Source: Sordariomycetes sp. S80-01Y (Eukaryota > Ascomycota > Sordariomycetes). Taken from it: a stretch of 64,000 nt of DNA. Positions 60,195 to 64,000 of this stretch are shown here, piece by piece. The number at the start of each line of letters is the position of its first letter. The stretch's first letter is position 1. The translations under genes and the position numbers were made by a program. The DNA is taken from the NCBI GenBank assembly GCA_037042185.1, contig JAXQJY010000032.1:2852001-2916000 (forward strand), given 5' to 3'. The notes beneath the pieces are model-generated. The model was not told where the DNA came from and made no database searches. It worked only from the letters and a program-made list of their open reading frames with translations.

Positions 60195-60751
60195 AATGCC
60201 CATGACAATGGCGCTGCACTGCCAGACCGACCGACCGTGACCCCGGACCCAGACTACTATTTGAAGCCTTGCCTGTCGCTCATCTCGCTCGCCTCGACCT
60301 CTCCTCCACCTGTAACCGTACATCTGCATCCTGACTTTGTCCTTCCTGTCTCTCGTTACAGCATCGCCTACAGCCCTGCTCGTGAGTTACCCGCGCCTGC
60401 TTCCCTTCTGTCACGCGCTGCCTCTGAATCACGATTGTTGTCGCCGGCGCACATGGCCTCTCTGGCCCGGGGGGTCTCATTTACCGTCCGTGTTGCCGGC
60501 GCGCTCCACCAGCCTGAGCTTGCGCGCCCGACCGTTCCTGGTCTTGTCTGCTACCCGCTAGACTAGCAGGCCGAACACGCGAGCCAGGCCGTTGAGCTGC
60601 AACTTACCTGCCCGTCACGTTGACGTTGACCTGTTTACCTCCTCGAACCCTCCACTGACACCCGCTCTCGCAGTTCCTGCTTCATTAATCTACTCGCTGA
60701 AATCGCACCCGCCTATCCCTTCCTAGCAGTACCGCTTCGACAACCGCAAAA

Positions 60752-61461
60752 ATGAAGTACTCCGCCGCCGTCCTGTCCCTGGCCGCCGTTGCCGTCGCCA
60801 AGCCGGCCTTCACCAACCTCGCCTTCAACGTCGTGGAGGGCGAGCCATTCACCCTCGAGTTCACCGGCTGCGAGGGTGGCTGCACCATCATCCTCAAGAA
60901 CGGCGAGCGCGGCGACCTCAAGGACGTCCAGGAGCTCACCTCCTCCGCCGAGGGCGGCTCCTTCACCTTCACCCTCGACTCGGTGCCGTCTGATACCTAT
61001 ACTTTCGAGATCGTCAACAACGAGTCGGGCGAGGACAACTACTCCCAGCAGTTCGTCTACGAGGGCGCGGCTGCTGAGCCCACCACCGCCGTCGAGACCG
61101 AGACCATGACCTCGTCGGTCGTCGTCACCATGACCACCGCCACGTCCACCGAGGAGACCTCCACCCCTAGCAGCACCGAGGAGTCCACCTCCATGAGCAC
61201 CCCCAGCAGCTCTGCTTCCACCACTGTCACCGAGACTGAGACCGAGACGAGCAGCGCTACTGTCACTGGTAGGTTATCTTGACCTTGGCCTCACTTTGCT
61301 TTGACTAATCCCGCATCGCAGACGGAACCACTCCCACCACCTCCGGTGACGATTCCACCGAGACCTCGGAGATCCCCAACCCCGACGACGCCGCCGTTGC
61401 CCTCGGCTCCCCCATGACCCTCGTCGTGGCCGCCGTTGCCGGTCTCCTCATGTTCAACTAG
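60752..61461 (+). CDS. Secreted Ser/Thr-rich protein with KRE9/KNH1-like N-terminal domain, GPI-anchor type
   Basis: Exons 60752-61268 and 61322-61461 give 218 aa; the 53-nt intron keeps frame. A signal peptide is clear (MKYSAAVLSLAAVAVA, cleavage near residue 16). Residues about 20-108 form a small beta-rich domain (FTNLAFNVVEGEPFTLEFTGC ... SDTYTFEIVNNESGEDNYSQQF) like the KRE9/KNH1 N-terminal Ig-like domain common in fungal wall proteins. Residues about 110-190 are a Ser/Thr/Glu-rich stalk, likely heavily O-mannosylated. The C-terminus ends in a hydrophobic tail (SPMTLVVAAVAGLLMFN) after a small-residue stretch, fitting a GPI-attachment signal. Location is therefore the plasma membrane or cell wall. 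Its exact role is unknown. Two Cys in the domain (C43 and C47 region) may form a disulphide. Confidence 0.9.
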
Positions 61462-63019
61462 GTCTTTCGCCCTGTTGATGATGGTCCGCGCGGAGGATGC
61501 AGTCATTTTGCGAAATACCCGAGTTTTTGTTTCCAATTAGTCCTTTTCTAATAATTGCACGCCATCGGCCTGTCATGTGGAGAGGCGTTGGGGGAGGTTT
61601 CGGCGCGTTAGCATGCCAGGATGGCTCACGAGCCCCACGACTGTTCCTGTTCTCTTCTTTGTGCTTCGTTTGCCAGGTACTGCTACAAGAAGTAGCAGTA
61701 GCAGCAGCTGCTTTCCGGCAACCTTGAGGTACGACTGCGTCCTTTGCCGCGCGACTCGGGGGAGGTAGATTACCAGCAATGAGACTCTGTGCAAGATGCA
61801 AACGTACCAGGCCGTTCCAGGCTGTGAGTGAAGTCACCTCCGATGCTGCAGATTCCCGTCCCGTGTCACCATATCCTCGCCGATCCGGGGTCGATGATGC
61901 AGAGGCTCGTCGTTGTTTGCCCAGCTTGCGTCGCCGCAAGTCACGCCAGTCGCCTCCCGCAACGGTTTGCCCGCGTCAAGGTTCCCAATCCGTGTCGTTG
62001 CCGTGTAAGTCGGAACGGGGACAGGGATCGACGGGCAGTGACGTGACGCGCATGTGTGTCTGACAGCTGCGACGACGAACCTATCTTGGGGATAGCTGTT
62101 TCGGATTGTGGGATGCGGTGGAGGTCTTTTTGCATTGGCGCCCGGCGGCGGGCAACGGGGGGAGGGGGGCAGAGGGGGATCGACGTGGATACGAGGCTAA
62201 TTTTTTTCCTCGTTGAGCTGGGATACTTTCCTGAGACGGATGGGGACGGGCATGGTTGTTCGTCCTGCCCTTTTTTTTTTCTTTTTCTTGGCGATGAGGT
62301 GAGAACTGACCTTTCCATGTAAGCCAGCAAAATCCTTGTGTGACGAGGCAAGGGTGGCTATGTGCTGTGTGTTTAGTACCTACTGAGGCCTGGTGCTAGG
62401 ATACTAAGCTCACCTTAGCTACGGTAGCTACCTTACGTACCTTGCTTGAGTAAAGCACTATGTTCAGGGGCATGGGCGAACCGCACAATATCATGGGATA
62501 AGTTACATTATTCTTGGTATCCTTGCCCTCGGCCGTGGCTTCGTGATGCTATGCCATTCGATGGTCTGCGTTCGACACTCTACGCGTGGGTCTTCGCAGG
62601 GCGCTTTCAGCCGTGTCGTTGCTGTGCTCCGAGCCCTGGCGTCCGCGGGTCCCGTTGTTGGGCGTGCGCGCGAGCAGCTTGGAAACGTCCTGTTCTGCCT
62701 GCTCTTCCGCTGGCCTGGGGTTGGCTCTCACGACAGGTGTTCCCTCTCTGGGAGAAGAGGTACCGCATGGGTGGGTATGTGATATGTTGGGAAGGGCTCG
62801 CTACGTGAGGTTCTTTGTGTGAATTGGGAGGTAGAGTCCTCCTGTCAAGAGGAGACATCATGTGTGCTGTCGCTCAAACCCGCTCTTTCATTGATGCCAA
62901 TATGTTTAGACAGCATCTATGCGTCGTATCCGTGTTGATCCTTCACTCGTAGCTCATCGCAAAGAGGCTATACCTCGACTCCAGGGCCTTAGGGCATCAT
63001 CACAGCTACCAGACATGCG
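61462..63019. other. Intergenic region between convergent genes
   Basis: About 1.55 kb of 3' flank from both sides. It has a T-run near 62270-62280 and a TACCTT/AGGTA-rich stretch near 62370-62450. No gene is supported. Confidence 0.5.
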
Positions 63020-64000
63020 TTACCCTCGGTCGACCCCTGCCTTCAGCTTCCGCACGACTTGGTACGACCTATCGAGCTCATTCTCAATGGAGCAGCGGAC
63101 TCGCAGCGCTGCCACCGCGGGCCAAACACTCCTTTCCCCGCGCACGATCCAGTAGTTGACCGTCTCCCTGGTCGGAGTCTCCAGCAACCGGATGAAATCT
63201 GCGGCTGTCACCTCGGGCACCAGCGTTACGGAGGCCACGGGGATCTGCTCATCGACAAGGAAGCGTCGGATGCTAGCCGGCAGGAGACGCAAGGTATCGA
63301 GCTGGCCCAGACGATGCCTGACCTCCAAGCCTACCATTCTGACCAGGAAGGCCGTTAGCTGTGTCGACCGACTCTTGGACTGGACCAGTGATGGGCCGTG
63401 CATGTCCGACTGGAGGAAGGGAATGAGATATGGCCGGGCCTGGCTGACAATAAAGTGGTTGACGTTGAAGAGCTCGACTATCCGACGGAGGGGCGAGTCT
63501 CGATCGTTGTAGGATATGTGTGTCCAATGGTGGAAATCGATGGTGTTGGCCGGCGCCCAAGGGACAATGTGGCCGTGGACGTCTTTGCAAAGCAATGTCG
63601 TCTTGTTGGAGCCGTAGAAGGTCGGCGAAGAGGCGTTCGAGGCAACTGCGGCCGTCCAGATGAGCTAGACCTGTCAGCTATGAGATGAAAGAGAGGTGCA
63701 TGCCACCTACAACATTGGGGGCGGTCAGGTAGTTGAGCAGTGTTGGAACGCCGCCCTGCCCTCCCGTGGCCACCGTGATGTTCAGCACTCTCTTGCTCCG
63801 ATTGTATGCTTCTTCAAATGTGAGGTCCCCCACGTTAGCTCGAACGCATTCTTCCAGGACTTTCACATCGAGGAAATAGCCTTCCCTGGAGAACCGTCGG
63901 AGTCGGCGCAACAACGTATCCCATCTGGACCGCAGCGTTTCGGGCCTGGGCGGGTCGCCCATATCGACTCGCCCTTTTACGGAGAACGCCGACAAGTCGA
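63020..64000 (-). CDS. Patatin-like triacylglycerol lipase (Tgl3/4/5-type), 3' part only
   Basis: The gene enters from beyond base 64000 and ends at 63020. Exons seen are 63711 to past 64000 and 63020-63664 (minus), joined by a 46-nt phase-0 intron between APNV and LIWTAA. The recognised family segment is LTFEEAYNRSKRVLNITV, LNYLTAPNV, then AVASNASSPTFYG, LLCKDVHGHIVPWAP and VNHFIVSQARPYLIPF. Tgl3/4/5 proteins are lipid-droplet lipases that break down stored triacylglycerol and also have acyltransferase activity in yeast. The Gly-x-Ser-x-Gly nucleophile site should lie upstream, outside the window. The C-terminal part after HGPSLVQ (RHRLGQLDTLRLLPASIRRFLVDEQ, VTLVPEVTAADFIRLLETP) resembles the membrane-association end of these enzymes. 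The protein ends RKLKAGVDRG. Confidence 0.88.

Larger units (their letters stand above)
58082..60751. other. Intergenic region between two plus-strand genes
   Basis: About 2.7 kb. It holds three simple repeats (listed separately) and a C/T-rich leader before 60752. Frames in 59200-60570 overlap on both strands and have no domain. Confidence 0.5.

Noticed and set aside
62370-62450. TACCTT/AGGTA-rich stretch
   Set aside because: Such motifs are frequent in intergenic DNA of Sordariomycetes; no repeat unit or hairpin of convincing length was found.

Overview
This window is nuclear DNA of a filamentous ascomycete, most likely a Sordariomycete. The evidence is short introns (about 44-110 nt, a few longer) with GT...AG ends and CTRAY-type branch sites, GC-rich coding DNA with C/G third-position preference, pyrimidine-rich leaders before ATGs, and families typical of Pezizomycotina (CRT10, DUF3605/Ngi1-like, fungal Zn2Cys6 regulator, Frizzled-like 7TM receptor, KRE9/KNH1-like GPI protein). 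I cannot fix the genus. I see no rRNA, tRNA, CRISPR or intact mobile element.

Layout. Pyruvate carboxylase (2562-6654, +; ten exons, two of them micro-exons) opens the window. It is followed by an unrecognised small gene (7522-8100, -), a small conserved-looking coiled-coil gene (10460-11116, +), a SWIM zinc-finger protein (12611-13990, +) and a divergent kinase-like protein (14590-16320, -). After about 4.7 kb without a gene come a Zn2Cys6-type regulator whose first coding exon is only the ATG (20994-23960, +), a TauD-like dioxygenase (25987-27413, +) and a membrane-anchored histidine acid phosphatase (29310-31177, +). Then four genes lie on the minus strand: an ammonium transporter (32188-33788), a CRT10-like protein (36785-39211), a type II membrane GH5 glycosidase (39676-41214) and a Frizzled-like 7TM receptor (43100-44752).

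A 7.4-kb stretch with no supportable gene (44753-52207) precedes a convergent pair: a tandem FolB-domain protein (52208-53188, +) and a DUF3605/N-acetylglucosamine-induced protein (53602-54330, -). UTP-glucose-1-phosphate uridylyltransferase (55887-58081, +), a secreted Ser/Thr-rich GPI-type protein (60752-61461, +) and the 3' part of a patatin-like lipase (63020 to beyond 64000, -) complete the window.

The genes are mostly core metabolism (anaplerosis, UDP-glucose supply, ammonium uptake, phosphate release, cell wall) with a few regulators. I see no secondary-metabolite cluster or operon-like system. The most interesting details are the PYC micro-exons, the start codon split from its reading frame by an intron in the regulator, a second in-frame start in the UGPase intron, the Glu/His pore variant plus a palindromic GATA pair at the ammonium transporter, and an HxE variant in the TauD-like protein. 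All exon boundaries were read by eye from splice signals and frame continuity.
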